A stretch of DNA of 45,043 bases from RGIG1995 sp045126815. GTDB lineage: Bacteria; Bacillota; Clostridia; Oscillospirales; CAG-272. The DNA is taken from positions 1-45,043 of the forward strand of contig JBGVPD010000057.1 in the NCBI GenBank assembly GCA_045126815.1, read 5' to 3'. A program made the translations under genes and the position numbers. This document shows positions 17,592 to 25,052 of this stretch, piece by piece. The notes beneath the pieces are model-generated. The model saw only the letters and a list, made by a program, of their open reading frames with translations, ran no database searches and was not told where the DNA came from. The stretch's first letter is position 1, and the number at the start of each line of letters is the position of its first letter.

Positions 17592-17620
17592 ATTATATCA
17601 TAAACATCTGCAACAAGCAA
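17592..17620 (-). promoter_or_regulatory. Promoter of the S23 / unknown pair
   Basis: On the minus strand TTGCTT (17620-17615) and TATAAT (17597-17592) are separated by 17 bp. The -10 lies 23 nt before the start codon. Confidence 0.55.
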
Positions 17621-17626
17621 CGTTCA

Positions 17627-17793
17627 GTGAAGTTTGGGTTAACCAAGTGAAGCAGCGGCAATGCCGCTGTGAAGTATCGTGCTTTGGCACGATGTGAAGT
17701 TAAGTGTGCCGCGCACGCCTGCAGGCACTTCACGATGCGAAGCATCACTTCACGCACCGGAGGTGTGCTTAACGTGCCGCAAGGCACACTTAG
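17627..17793. repeat. Palindrome array 2 (GTGAAG / CTTCAC spacers)
   Basis: GTGAAG spacers at 17627, 17647 and 17695 and a TGAAG at 17670 separate hairpins with unrelated arms: TTGG/CCAA, CAGCGGC/GCCGCTG and ATCGTGC/GCACGAT. The right half has CTTCAC-type spacers around GATGC/GCATC and GCACC/GGTGT. TAAGTGTGCC (17701) also pairs with GGCACACTTA near the right end, so the array can fold as one branched structure. It lies between the S23 gene and the tRNA terminator. Confidence 0.8.
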
Positions 17794-17796
17794 TTG

Positions 17797-17829
17797 AAAA
17801 AAACCACTTCTTTCGAAGTGGTTTTTTTC
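17797..17829 (-). terminator. Terminator of the tRNA-Met/tRNA-Glu unit
   Basis: AAACCACTTC (17801-17810) pairs with GAAGTGGTTT (17815-17824) around TTTC. The A run on the plus strand before it gives a T run on the minus strand after tRNA-Glu. It is symmetric and could act in both directions. Confidence 0.85.
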
Positions 17830-17830
17830 G

Positions 17831-17905
17831 TGGTGACCCGTGGGGGAATCGAACCCCCGTTACTGCCGTGAAAGGGCGGTGTCTTAACCGCTTGACCAAC
17901 GGGCC
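17831..17905 (-). tRNA. tRNA-Glu (TTC)
   Basis: Read on the minus strand it starts GGCCCGTTGGTCAAGCGG, has the anticodon loop CTTTCAC (anticodon TTC), the T arm GGGGGTTCGATTCCCCC, and an encoded CCA end. The anticodon stem is CCGCC against GGCAG, which leaves one C-A mismatch where GGCGG is usual. Confidence 0.95.
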
Positions 17906-17910
17906 TTATA

Positions 17911-17987
17911 TGGTAGCGGAAGTCGGATTTGAACCAACGACCTGCCGGGTATGAACCGGATGCTCTAGCCAGCTGAGCTATTCCGCC
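17911..17987 (-). tRNA. tRNA-Met (CAT), elongator type
   Basis: On the minus strand it starts GGCGGAATAGCTCAGC. The anticodon loop is TTCATAC (CAT), and the CCA end is encoded. The first pair is G-U rather than the C-A mismatch of initiator tRNA, so this is the elongator. It lies just upstream of tRNA-Glu and is co-transcribed with it. Confidence 0.93.
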
Positions 17988-18020
17988 ATGAAAACTGCCG
18001 TTCCAGCGGAACGCTCGACT

Positions 18021-18049
18021 AGTATAACATAAGAGTATGGTTTTGTCAA
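18021..18049 (-). promoter_or_regulatory. Promoter of the tRNA unit
   Basis: On the minus strand TTGACA (18049-18044) and TATACT (18026-18021) are separated by 17 bp, about 34 nt before tRNA-Met. Confidence 0.85.
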
Positions 18050-18159
18050 CCCTTTTTTACAAAAAAATTTATTTTTTTATTTTTGTAGTTTTGGATCAGA
18101 TTAACTCAACTGGAATAAGTCTTTATTGCAAGTAGAGATGGTGAATTTGCTGTATACTA

Positions 18160-18188
18160 TTGATTTTTTTAATATTATATAATATAAT
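18160..18188 (+). promoter_or_regulatory. Probable promoter of the rnf operon
   Basis: TTGATT at 18160-18165 and TATAAT at 18183-18188 are separated by 17 bp, giving a leader of about 75 nt with no obvious structure. An overlapping TATAAT at 18178-18183 is an alternative -10. Confidence 0.6.
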
Positions 18189-18268
18189 TAAATGGATAGT
18201 AGTTATTTTTAGTTTTTAGTTTGTGCAATAGTTGTTATTCACTTAAACTAACAAAGGAGAAAATTGTT

Positions 18269-19723
18269 TTGAAATTATCGTTTATAGGTGGAATACACCC
18301 ACCGTATAATAAAAATACAGCGGGATGCGCGGTTGAAAATATGCCGCCGTCCAAAAAAGTGCATATTCCTCTTTCTCAACATATCGGTGGAGTCTGTGTT
18401 CCGCTTGTTAAAAAGGGAGATATCGTTGATAAAGGGCAGGTAATAGGCGACGTTGAAGGTGGGCTTGGGTGCCCCGTTCACGCATCGGTATCAGGTGTTG
18501 TTGAATCTATTGAGGTAAAGACTGACGCCGCGGGAAGAAAATACGGTTATATCGTAATTGTAAACGATTTTGAGGAAAGACTGTCGAAGGATATTATGCC
18601 CATAAACAAGTCTTTAGAATCGTTAACTCTCGATGACGTTATTGAGATCACCAGAAAAGCGGGTATAGTTGGACTTGGCGGAGCTACGTTTCCTACGTAC
18701 GCAAAACTAAAGTCTGCCGTTGGTAACGTTAAACATCTTATAGTTAACTGCGCGGAGTGCGAACCGTATATTACGGTAAACCACCGTTTACTGCTTGAGA
18801 CACCAGATAGGGTATTAAACGGACTGAAGATATTGCTTAAGGTCTTTGGACTTCATAAAGGTTATATTGCTATTGAAGATAACAAGGGCGATGCTATCGA
18901 TCTGCTTGAAGAAAAGACCGAAGGCAGCGATCTGTTTGACGTACGAGTGTTGAAAACAAAATATCCGCAGGGTGATGAACGACAGATAATTTACGCATTG
19001 ACAGGCAAGGAGTTAGCTGCAGGACATCTTCCTTGTGAGGTGGGTTGTCTTGTTATAAACGCCGAGACCGTAGCGGCTATATACGATGCAGTAGTGCACG
19101 GTATGCCGTTGATAGAAAGACTTGTAACGGTAGACGGCGACTGTATAAGAGATCCCAAGAATTTGAGAGTAAGAATCGGAACTCCCGCAAATGAGCTTAT
19201 TGATTACTGCGGAGGTTTGGTGAAAGATCCTCATAAGATAATATTCGGCGGACCTATGATGGGTATAGCGCAGTGGAAGATGTATGCTCCTACCGTAAAG
19301 GGAACGTCGTCGGTGTTAGTATTTTCAAAGAAGAACAGAAAAAGATTTTCCGATTCTCCCTCTTGTATTCACTGCGGAAGATGCGTTGCGCACTGTCCTA
19401 TGCATCTTATGCCCAACTATCTTGCTGCTTTTGCTAAGTCAGGAGAGCTTGATAAATGCCGTGAATTTGATATTATGAGCTGTGTTGAGTGCGGAACTTG
19501 TTCTTATGACTGTCCTGCTGATGTGACGATAGTTCAAACTATCAGAGCAACGAAGGCAAAGGTTCTTGAAGAAATAAAAAAAGAGAATGCTATTAAAGAA
19601 AGGGCAGAGGCAGATAAAAAAGCTAAAGAAGAAGCCGAAACAAAAAAGGCAGAAGAAATTAAACAAAAAGAAGATGAAGAAGCTATAGAAAAAACCGAAG
19701 AAAAAGGGGAGGAAGAGAATTGA
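18269..19723 (+). CDS. rnfC: Rnf complex subunit C (NADH/ferredoxin-side iron-sulfur flavoprotein)
   Basis: RnfC is the peripheral subunit that binds NAD(H) and FMN in the ferredoxin:NAD+ oxidoreductase. The 484-aa protein starts KLSFIGGIHPPYNKN, has VGLGGATFPTYAKL (nucleotide region), and two 4Fe-4S motifs, CIHCGRCVAHCP and CVECGTCSYDCP. The tail of about 50 residues is Lys/Glu-rich and probably helical. I use the TTG at 18269: it is 9 nt after AAAGGAG and matches the usual N-terminus; the upstream open frame lacks a site. Its stop overlaps the rnfD start. Confidence 0.95.
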   Translation: MKLSFIGGIHPPYNKNTAGCAVENMPPSKKVHIPLSQHIGGVCVPLVKKGDIVDKGQVIGDVEGGLGCPVHASVSGVVESIEVKTDAAGRKYGYIVIVNDFEERLSKDIMPINKSLESLTLDDVIEITRKAGIVGLGGATFPTYAKLKSAVGNVKHLIVNCAECEPYITVNHRLLLETPDRVLNGLKILLKVFGLHKGYIAIEDNKGDAIDLLEEKTEGSDLFDVRVLKTKYPQGDERQIIYALTGKELAAGHLPCEVGCLVINAETVAAIYDAVVHGMPLIERLVTVDGDCIRDPKNLRVRIGTPANELIDYCGGLVKDPHKIIFGGPMMGIAQWKMYAPTVKGTSSVLVFSKKNRKRFSDSPSCIHCGRCVAHCPMHLMPNYLAAFAKSGELDKCREFDIMSCVECGTCSYDCPADVTIVQTIRATKAKVLEEIKKENAIKERAEADKKAKEEAETKKAEEIKQKEDEEAIEKTEEKGEEEN

Positions 19724-20715
19724 ATACAGATTACACAAAAAATCCGTTAACGGTTACGTCCGCCCCCCATATAAAGAACCCCGAAACGACGGGTTCGGTT
19801 ATGCTTGACGTAATAATAGCGCTTTTACCGGCAACTGCTTGGGGCGTATACGTGTTTGGCATCAGAGCATTGTTGATAGTGCTTTTGTCGGTTGTGTCGG
19901 CTATGCTTAGCGAGGGATTATATCAGTTTTTCAACAATCTTCCTATTACGGTAAAAGACGGCTCGGCTTTTGTTACGGGGCTTTTACTTGCACTTTGTCT
20001 GCCTGTAAGCGTTCCTTTGTGGATGCCTGTTATAGGCTCTGTATTTGCTATAATAGTTGTAAAGCAGTTGTTTGGCGGAATAGGAAAGAACGTTGTTAAC
20101 CCAGCGATTGCGGCAAGAGTATTTTTGTTTCTCGCTTGGCCGCAGTATATGGCTAATTATACGCAACCTTATTTGAAACTTCCTTTGTCAATAAATTTAG
20201 ACAAAGCGGATATAGTATCTTCAGCAACCCCGTTAACTTCGATAAACCTTGGAAACACTCCGACTGTCGGCGTTTTTGATACGGTTTTGGGTAACGTTGG
20301 CGGCTCGATAGGCGAAGTGTCTGCCGTGCTTCTTATAGTCGGCGGAATATATATGTTATTGCGTAAGACTATAAAATGGCATATTCCCGTAGCGTACATA
20401 GGAACTGTAGCTGTGTTGGCATTTTTGTTTCCTCAGGCGGGGACGATATCGACGTTCGTTGCGTACCAAGTGTTTGGCGGCGGACTTCTTTTGGGAGCTA
20501 TATTTATGGCGACCGATTACGTAACTTCTCCCGTAACGAAATGGGGAAGACTGATATACGGTGTCGGTTGCGGTGTCATAACGGTGGCAATTCGTTATTT
20601 CGGTCAGTATCCGGAGGGTGTTTCGTTTGCAATAATGATAATGAATTTACTGGTATGGTATCTTGATATGTATACAAGACCTTCAACGTTTGGAGGTGCA
20701 AAAGTAAAGTCATGA
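19720..20715 (+). CDS. rnfD: Rnf complex subunit D (flavinylated membrane subunit)
   Basis: RnfD is an integral membrane subunit with covalent FMN, part of the ion-pumping core. The 331-aa protein has many hydrophobic segments and the flavinylation site SSATPLTS, with FMN linked to the Thr. It starts with TTG at 19720 overlapping the rnfC stop (TTGA), 7 nt after GGAGG. It overlaps rnfG by four bases. Confidence 0.95.
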   Translation: MNTDYTKNPLTVTSAPHIKNPETTGSVMLDVIIALLPATAWGVYVFGIRALLIVLLSVVSAMLSEGLYQFFNNLPITVKDGSAFVTGLLLALCLPVSVPLWMPVIGSVFAIIVVKQLFGGIGKNVVNPAIAARVFLFLAWPQYMANYTQPYLKLPLSINLDKADIVSSATPLTSINLGNTPTVGVFDTVLGNVGGSIGEVSAVLLIVGGIYMLLRKTIKWHIPVAYIGTVAVLAFLFPQAGTISTFVAYQVFGGGLLLGAIFMATDYVTSPVTKWGRLIYGVGCGVITVAIRYFGQYPEGVSFAIMIMNLLVWYLDMYTRPSTFGGAKVKS

Positions 20716-21371
20716 AACTTTTTAATATGATAAGCAGAAAAATAGACGACAGAGTAAGCGCTAAAAAGCAGAATGATATAGCTTACATTTTGCGTATAGG
20801 TTTAACTTTGTTGCTGATAGCTTCAATAACAGCCGCATCTTTGGCGTTTATCAATGCATTGACCAAAGATAGAATAGCAAAAAATGAACTTGCAGTTATG
20901 GAAAATGCATTGGCTAACCTTTTTGGCGGTTGCGACGAGATTAAAGAAATGGAAGGCGAGTTTAACTCTCCCGTTGTTGCAGTATACGAGGTATACAAAA
21001 ACGAAATAATGTGGGGATATGGAATTCAGGTAGCCCCTGTTGGTTTTAAAGATGCTATCGGAATAATCGTGGGAACGGATATGAAAGGTAACTGCTTAGG
21101 CGTTGAGATAACTTCTATATCCGATACGCCCGGAGTCGGAACAAAGGTTAAAGAAGAGGGATTTTTAAAAGGCTTTACAGGTTTAAATAAGGATAGCGTG
21201 GCAGATTATGCGACGATATCGGGAGCGACGGTGTCTTCAAATGCGGTTAAAAGCGGTATAGCCGCAGCTTTAGATCTTGATATTTTCAGCACCTTTGATG
21301 ACGATCAAAAAGATGGATTAAATGACGAAGATATGCCGATCGATAACAATGAGGAGGTAAAGGATGAGTAA
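20712..21371 (+). CDS. rnfG: Rnf complex subunit G (FMN-binding)
   Basis: RnfG is a membrane-anchored flavoprotein. The 219-aa protein has one N-terminal membrane segment (near IGLTLLLIASITAASLAFI) and the covalent-FMN motif TISGATVSS. The C-terminal 25 residues are acidic. ATG at 20712 overlaps the rnfD stop (ATGA), and the gene overlaps rnfE by 8 nt. Confidence 0.94.
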   Translation: MKLFNMISRKIDDRVSAKKQNDIAYILRIGLTLLLIASITAASLAFINALTKDRIAKNELAVMENALANLFGGCDEIKEMEGEFNSPVVAVYEVYKNEIMWGYGIQVAPVGFKDAIGIIVGTDMKGNCLGVEITSISDTPGVGTKVKEEGFLKGFTGLNKDSVADYATISGATVSSNAVKSGIAAALDLDIFSTFDDDQKDGLNDEDMPIDNNEEVKDE

Positions 21372-22035
21372 CAAGAATACTGTGATCAAACAGTTTCAAG
21401 ACGGAATAATAACAAACAATCCGGTTTTTGTTCAGTTGCTTGGAACTTGTCCTGCACTTGCGACCACAACTTCTTCATTGAATGCGTTAGGTATGGGACT
21501 GTCTGTTATGCTTGTTCTTATGTGTTCTAACCTTTTTATATCGCTTTTGCGTAAATATATTCCTAACCAAATAAGAATTGCATCGTATATAGTAATAATA
21601 TCGGGATTTGTAAGTGCACTTGAGTTGCTTATCAAGGCTTATTTGCCTTCGCTCAGCAATTCTTTGGGGTTATTTATACCTCTTATCGTTGTAAACTGTA
21701 TCATACTTGCAAGAGCTGAGGCATTTGCGTCAAAAAACAAGGTATTACCTTCTGTTATCGACGGTCTGACTATGGGCTTAGGTTTTACGTTTGCTTTGGT
21801 TATTTTAGGTTCGATAAGAGAAATTTTGGGCGCGGGAACTCTTTTTGGAGTAAAGGTGTTCAGCGGTTGGTTTGAACCTGCCGTGCTGTTTATAATGCCG
21901 CCCGGCGCATTTATAACTTTAGGTTTTGTGATAGCTTTGGTGCAGAAGATAAGAGACAGACGTTCAAATTATGTAAAACAGCAAGAGCTTGAACAAAAGA
22001 GACTTGAAAGGGAGGCTTTGCTATGGAAGGAATAA
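21364..22035 (+). CDS. rnfE: Rnf complex subunit E (membrane)
   Basis: RnfE is an integral membrane subunit, homologous to RnfA. The 223-aa protein shows the family start NPVFVQLLGTCPALATTTS, with the Cys that helps hold the intramembrane iron-sulfur cluster shared with RnfA. About six hydrophobic segments are seen. AGGAGG precedes ATG 21364 inside rnfG, and the gene overlaps rnfA by 13 nt. Confidence 0.95.
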   Translation: MSNKNTVIKQFQDGIITNNPVFVQLLGTCPALATTTSSLNALGMGLSVMLVLMCSNLFISLLRKYIPNQIRIASYIVIISGFVSALELLIKAYLPSLSNSLGLFIPLIVVNCIILARAEAFASKNKVLPSVIDGLTMGLGFTFALVILGSIREILGAGTLFGVKVFSGWFEPAVLFIMPPGAFITLGFVIALVQKIRDRRSNYVKQQELEQKRLEREALLWKE

Positions 22036-22619
22036 GTTTAAGCGGAATATTATTGCTTATAATTTCGGCAATATTTATTGACAACTTTATTTTTTCTAAA
22101 TTCCTTGGCTGCTGTCCTTTTCTTGGAGTATCGAAGAGTCCGTCTACGGCTTTCGGTATGGGATGTGCGGTAATATTCGTAATGACTTTGGCGAGTGCAG
22201 TTACTTATTGCGTGTACTACTATATTCTGGTTCCGTTTGAACTGGAATATTTAAAGACGATTGGATTTATACTGATAATCGCTTCTCTTGTTCAGATTAT
22301 AGAGTTTTTCTTAAAGAGCAAAGTTCCTACGCTTTACGAATCGTTGGGGATCTATTTGCCTCTTATAACGACAAACTGCGCGGTGCTCGGTGCGGCTTTG
22401 CTTAATATACAGAACGGTTATAATTTTATTTACTCTGTATTATTCGGTTTTGTATCGGGAGTAGGTTTTACTATGGCGATACTTATTTTTGCCGGAGTAA
22501 GAGCAAGAATGAACTATTCAAATCCTCCGAAGTCGTTTAAGGGAACTCCGATAGCGCTTATAACTGCAGGGCTTATAGCTATGGCGTTTATGGGATTTTC
22601 AGGAATGAAGATAGGTTAA
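22023..22619 (+). CDS. rnfA: Rnf complex subunit A (membrane)
   Basis: RnfA is the partner of RnfE in the membrane core. The 198-aa protein has IDNFIFSKFLGCCPFLGVS near the start, with the cluster-binding cysteine, and about six hydrophobic segments. GGGAGG precedes ATG 22023 within rnfE. Confidence 0.95.
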   Translation: MEGISLSGILLLIISAIFIDNFIFSKFLGCCPFLGVSKSPSTAFGMGCAVIFVMTLASAVTYCVYYYILVPFELEYLKTIGFILIIASLVQIIEFFLKSKVPTLYESLGIYLPLITTNCAVLGAALLNIQNGYNFIYSVLFGFVSGVGFTMAILIFAGVRARMNYSNPPKSFKGTPIALITAGLIAMAFMGFSGMKIG

Positions 22620-22640
22620 AAGAGGAGGAAGACTACATAT

Positions 22641-23477
22641 ATGGGAAATATATTTTGGGCTTTTGTTTCTTTTGCCTTGATCGGACTTGTAATGGGGATT
22701 TTGTTGGCTTTTATTTCAAAGGTATTTGCAGTTAAGACGGATGAAAAGGTTGAGATGATAGCCGAGTGTTTACCGGGTGCTAACTGCGGTGGATGCGGAT
22801 ATGCAAGTTGCCGTGCTTTAGCCGAACAAATAGCGTCGGGGAACGCAAAAGTAAACAGTTGCCGAGCAATAAGCGAAGAAAACATAAAGAAAATAAGCGA
22901 AATTATGGGAGTCGAAGAAGAAAAGTCGGTCAGAATGAGAGCGCAGGTTATGTGTTCGGGAACGAGCGGAAGAGTGCGTTTCAAATATAACTACGAAGGT
23001 CCACGCGACTGTAACGCCGTTGTAAAACTCGGCGGAGGAAATAAGCTTTGCTTAAACGGCTGTATCGGATACGGAAGTTGTGTTGAAAAGTGTAATTTTG
23101 ATGCAATTAAGGTCGTAGACGGTGTAGCGCATATTGATTATGAAAAATGTGTGGGTTGCGGAGCTTGTGTATCTGCGTGTCCCAAGAATATAATCAAGCT
23201 TATACCGTATGAAAGCGCGTACTGGGTAGGCTGTATGTCTGTTGACAACGGCAAAATAACAATGAAAAACTGCGACGTAGGCTGTATAGGTTGTCGCCTT
23301 TGCGAAAAGAACTGCGAAGTTGGGGCAATAAAAATTGAAAACTTTGTAGCTTCCATTGACTATAACAAGTGTACGGGGTGCGGTATATGCGTAACAAAGT
23401 GTCCGAGACATATAATAAGAACGGGCAACGTTAAAGCGCACCGTCAAAAGATACTTGACAGTGTTATAAATAAGTGA
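22641..23477 (+). CDS. rnfB: Rnf complex subunit B (multi-cluster ferredoxin-like)
   Basis: RnfB is the electron entry subunit that accepts electrons from reduced ferredoxin. The 278-aa protein has an N-terminal membrane anchor, then the 4Fe-4S motif LPGANCGGCGYASCRALA, then four CxxC-type ferredoxin segments, including CVGCGACVSACP, CIGCRLCEKNC and CTGCGICVTKCP. It is the last gene of the operon, 21 nt after rnfA, and is followed by a strong terminator. Confidence 0.95.
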   Translation: MGNIFWAFVSFALIGLVMGILLAFISKVFAVKTDEKVEMIAECLPGANCGGCGYASCRALAEQIASGNAKVNSCRAISEENIKKISEIMGVEEEKSVRMRAQVMCSGTSGRVRFKYNYEGPRDCNAVVKLGGGNKLCLNGCIGYGSCVEKCNFDAIKVVDGVAHIDYEKCVGCGACVSACPKNIIKLIPYESAYWVGCMSVDNGKITMKNCDVGCIGCRLCEKNCEVGAIKIENFVASIDYNKCTGCGICVTKCPRHIIRTGNVKAHRQKILDSVINK

Positions 23478-23481
23478 TAAT

Positions 23482-23520
23482 AAAAACAGGCAAACACAAA
23501 ATGTGTTTGCCTGTTTTTGT
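23482..23520. terminator. Bidirectional terminator between rnfB and the RHH gene
   Basis: A 17-bp perfect stem is formed by 23482-23498 and 23502-23518 (core AACAGGCAAACACA). The A run on the left and the T run on the right let it serve both the rnf operon and the convergent SPFH/RHH operon. Confidence 0.92.
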
Positions 23521-23522
23521 TT

Positions 23523-23726
23523 TTATTCGATATCAAATTCCGGTGGAATGTCGATTTCATCCGATACGTACTTGCCGTTTTTCTTTCTTTGTTTGACGCA
23601 CTCGGTAAGCAGGTATTCGATTTGACCGTTAACTGAACGAAAATCATCCTCTGCCCAAGAAGCGATAGCGTTATAAAGCTTCGCTGAAAGGCGTAATGGG
23701 ATTTGTTTTTTTGAATTATCGTTCAT
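23523..23726 (-). CDS. Arc-type ribbon-helix-helix DNA-binding protein
   Basis: This 67-aa protein contains KQIPLRLSAKLYNAIASWAE and SVNGQIEYLLTECV, the strand-helix-helix pattern of Arc/MetJ-type regulators, in which paired beta strands of a dimer read the DNA. The C-terminal 20 residues are charged and probably disordered. It starts one base after the stop of the SPFH gene (TGATATG), so it is translationally coupled. Tandem palindromes over the operon promoter are its likely target. No toxin partner is visible. Confidence 0.8.
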   Translation of the reverse strand: MNDNSKKQIPLRLSAKLYNAIASWAEDDFRSVNGQIEYLLTECVKQRKKNGKYVSDEIDIPPEFDIE

Positions 23727-23727
23727 A

Positions 23728-24741
23728 TCAATACAAACTTCCTGAATTAACTACTGGTTGTGCGTCGTTGTTGCCGCAAAGAACTACCAAGAGATTGGAT
23801 ACCATAGCGGCTTTTCTTTCTTCGTCAAGTTCTACAACGTTATGTTCGTTAAGTCTTTCAAGAGCCAATTCAACCATTCCGACAGCACCGTCAACGATCA
23901 TTTTACGAGCATCTATAATTGCCGATGCCTGTTGACGCTGAAGCATAACAGCCGCAATTTCGGGAGCGTATGCAAGGTAGGTTATTCTTGCTTCAACTAT
24001 TTCTATACCCGCATCGTCAACTCTTGCTTGGATTTCTTCTTTGATTCTTGCTGCAACGACTTCGCTTGAACCGCGCAAACTTCCGTCGTCTGCAAGACCG
24101 TCGCCCGTTGTATCAACGTTGGGGGCAACGTCGTAAGGATAAACTCTGACAACGTTACGCAAAGCGGTATCGCACTGAAGTGACAGATATTCTTTATAGT
24201 TGTCAACGTTAAATACTGCTTTTGCTGTGTCAACGATTTTCCAAGTAACAGCAATTCCTATCTCAATGGGATTTCCGAGACAGTCATTTATTTTCTGACG
24301 GTTGTTGTTAAGCGTCATTATTTTGAGAGAGATTTTTTTACTTGCAATTTCGACAGTAGCGTCTGCAGTCTGACCTGCAACAAGACCTGAAATAACAGGT
24401 TTAACGTCTCCGCTTTGGTTAAGTTTTGTGTTTGCGGCAGGGTTAACTGCTACGCAGAAAGGATTTACAAAGTAAAAACCGTCGCCTTTAAGTGTACCGA
24501 TATATTTACCGAAGAGGGTTAAGACGAGAGCTTCCTGCGGTTTCAACACCTTAAGTCCCAAAAGGATGATCCAAGCGGTGCATACGATTACAAGCGAAAC
24601 GATAAAGAGAGCGGGATTAGTGCCGTTTTCCATTTGAATACCGCCGTATATTGTACCTGCTATTGCCAATGCGTACACAACGATAAATGTAAGAAGTACG
24701 AGCATTCCTTTACCTTTTTTTGATAATATTTTTTCTTCCAT
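23728..24741 (-). CDS. SPFH/Band-7 domain membrane protein
   Basis: This 337-aa protein has two N-terminal hydrophobic segments (LVLLTFIVVYALAIAGTIYG and FIVSLVIVCTAWIILLGLKV), then the SPFH domain from LKPQEALVLTLFGKYIGTL through the helical EIQARVDDAGIEIVEARITY. Such proteins form membrane-bound oligomeric rings or cages (stomatin/flotillin type) that organise membrane proteins or proteolysis. The start is ATG 24741 with GGAGG; the upstream extension has no site. It is transcribed with the RHH regulator. Confidence 0.9.
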   Translation of the reverse strand: MEEKILSKKGKGMLVLLTFIVVYALAIAGTIYGGIQMENGTNPALFIVSLVIVCTAWIILLGLKVLKPQEALVLTLFGKYIGTLKGDGFYFVNPFCVAVNPAANTKLNQSGDVKPVISGLVAGQTADATVEIASKKISLKIMTLNNNRQKINDCLGNPIEIGIAVTWKIVDTAKAVFNVDNYKEYLSLQCDTALRNVVRVYPYDVAPNVDTTGDGLADDGSLRGSSEVVAARIKEEIQARVDDAGIEIVEARITYLAYAPEIAAVMLQRQQASAIIDARKMIVDGAVGMVELALERLNEHNVVELDEERKAAMVSNLLVVLCGNNDAQPVVNSGSLY

Positions 24742-24759
24742 AATAATACCTCCTGTATC

Positions 24760-24798
24760 TGATATCAAAATGATATCACAATTGTTTGTTTTTGTCAA
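24760..24798 (-). promoter_or_regulatory. Promoter of SPFH/RHH operon with tandem TGATATCA sites
   Basis: On the minus strand TTGACA (24798-24793) and TATCAT (24775-24770) are separated by 17 bp. The palindromic octamer TGATATCA occurs twice, at 24760-24767 and 24771-24778, with centres 11 bp apart. These copies cover the -10 and the start point. One-turn spacing of identical half-sites is what ribbon-helix-helix dimers bind, so I infer an autoregulatory operator. Confidence 0.65.
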
Positions 24799-24943
24799 TA
24801 TATACAGTCAAAAAAATAGACTATATTGGCTTTATACAGGCAGAATAAAGAGGGTAGTAGGAATTAATGGAAAAACGACGTAAAATAAGGGAAAAAATGT
24901 CCAAAAAAAATAAATATTTTTACGAAAATGTGGCTATTTTGCA

Positions 24944-24972
24944 TTGACAGTGTATGGGGTTTGTGCTATAAT
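24944..24972 (+). promoter_or_regulatory. Perfect consensus promoter of the giant surface-protein gene
   Basis: TTGACA at 24944-24949, a 17-bp spacer and TATAAT at 24967-24972 match the vegetative sigma factor consensus at every position. With the AAGGAG site it points to high expression. The stretch 24799-24943 holds nothing I can identify. Confidence 0.93.
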
Positions 24973-25052
24973 TAATCTGTATGATTATCCTCGTCGTACA
25001 ATATCTTCTATGTAAAAAAATAAAAAATATATATAAAAAAGGAGAAAAAATT

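Noticed and set aside
17679..17954. 91-codon open frame on the plus strand
   Set aside because: It runs through palindrome array 2 and antisense through tRNA-Glu and tRNA-Met; the peptide NRTPVTAVKGRCLNRL is a familiar false translation of tRNA genes.
24973..25052. Riboswitch before the giant gene
   Set aside because: The leader is short, A-rich and without stable stems; only a ribosome site is evident.
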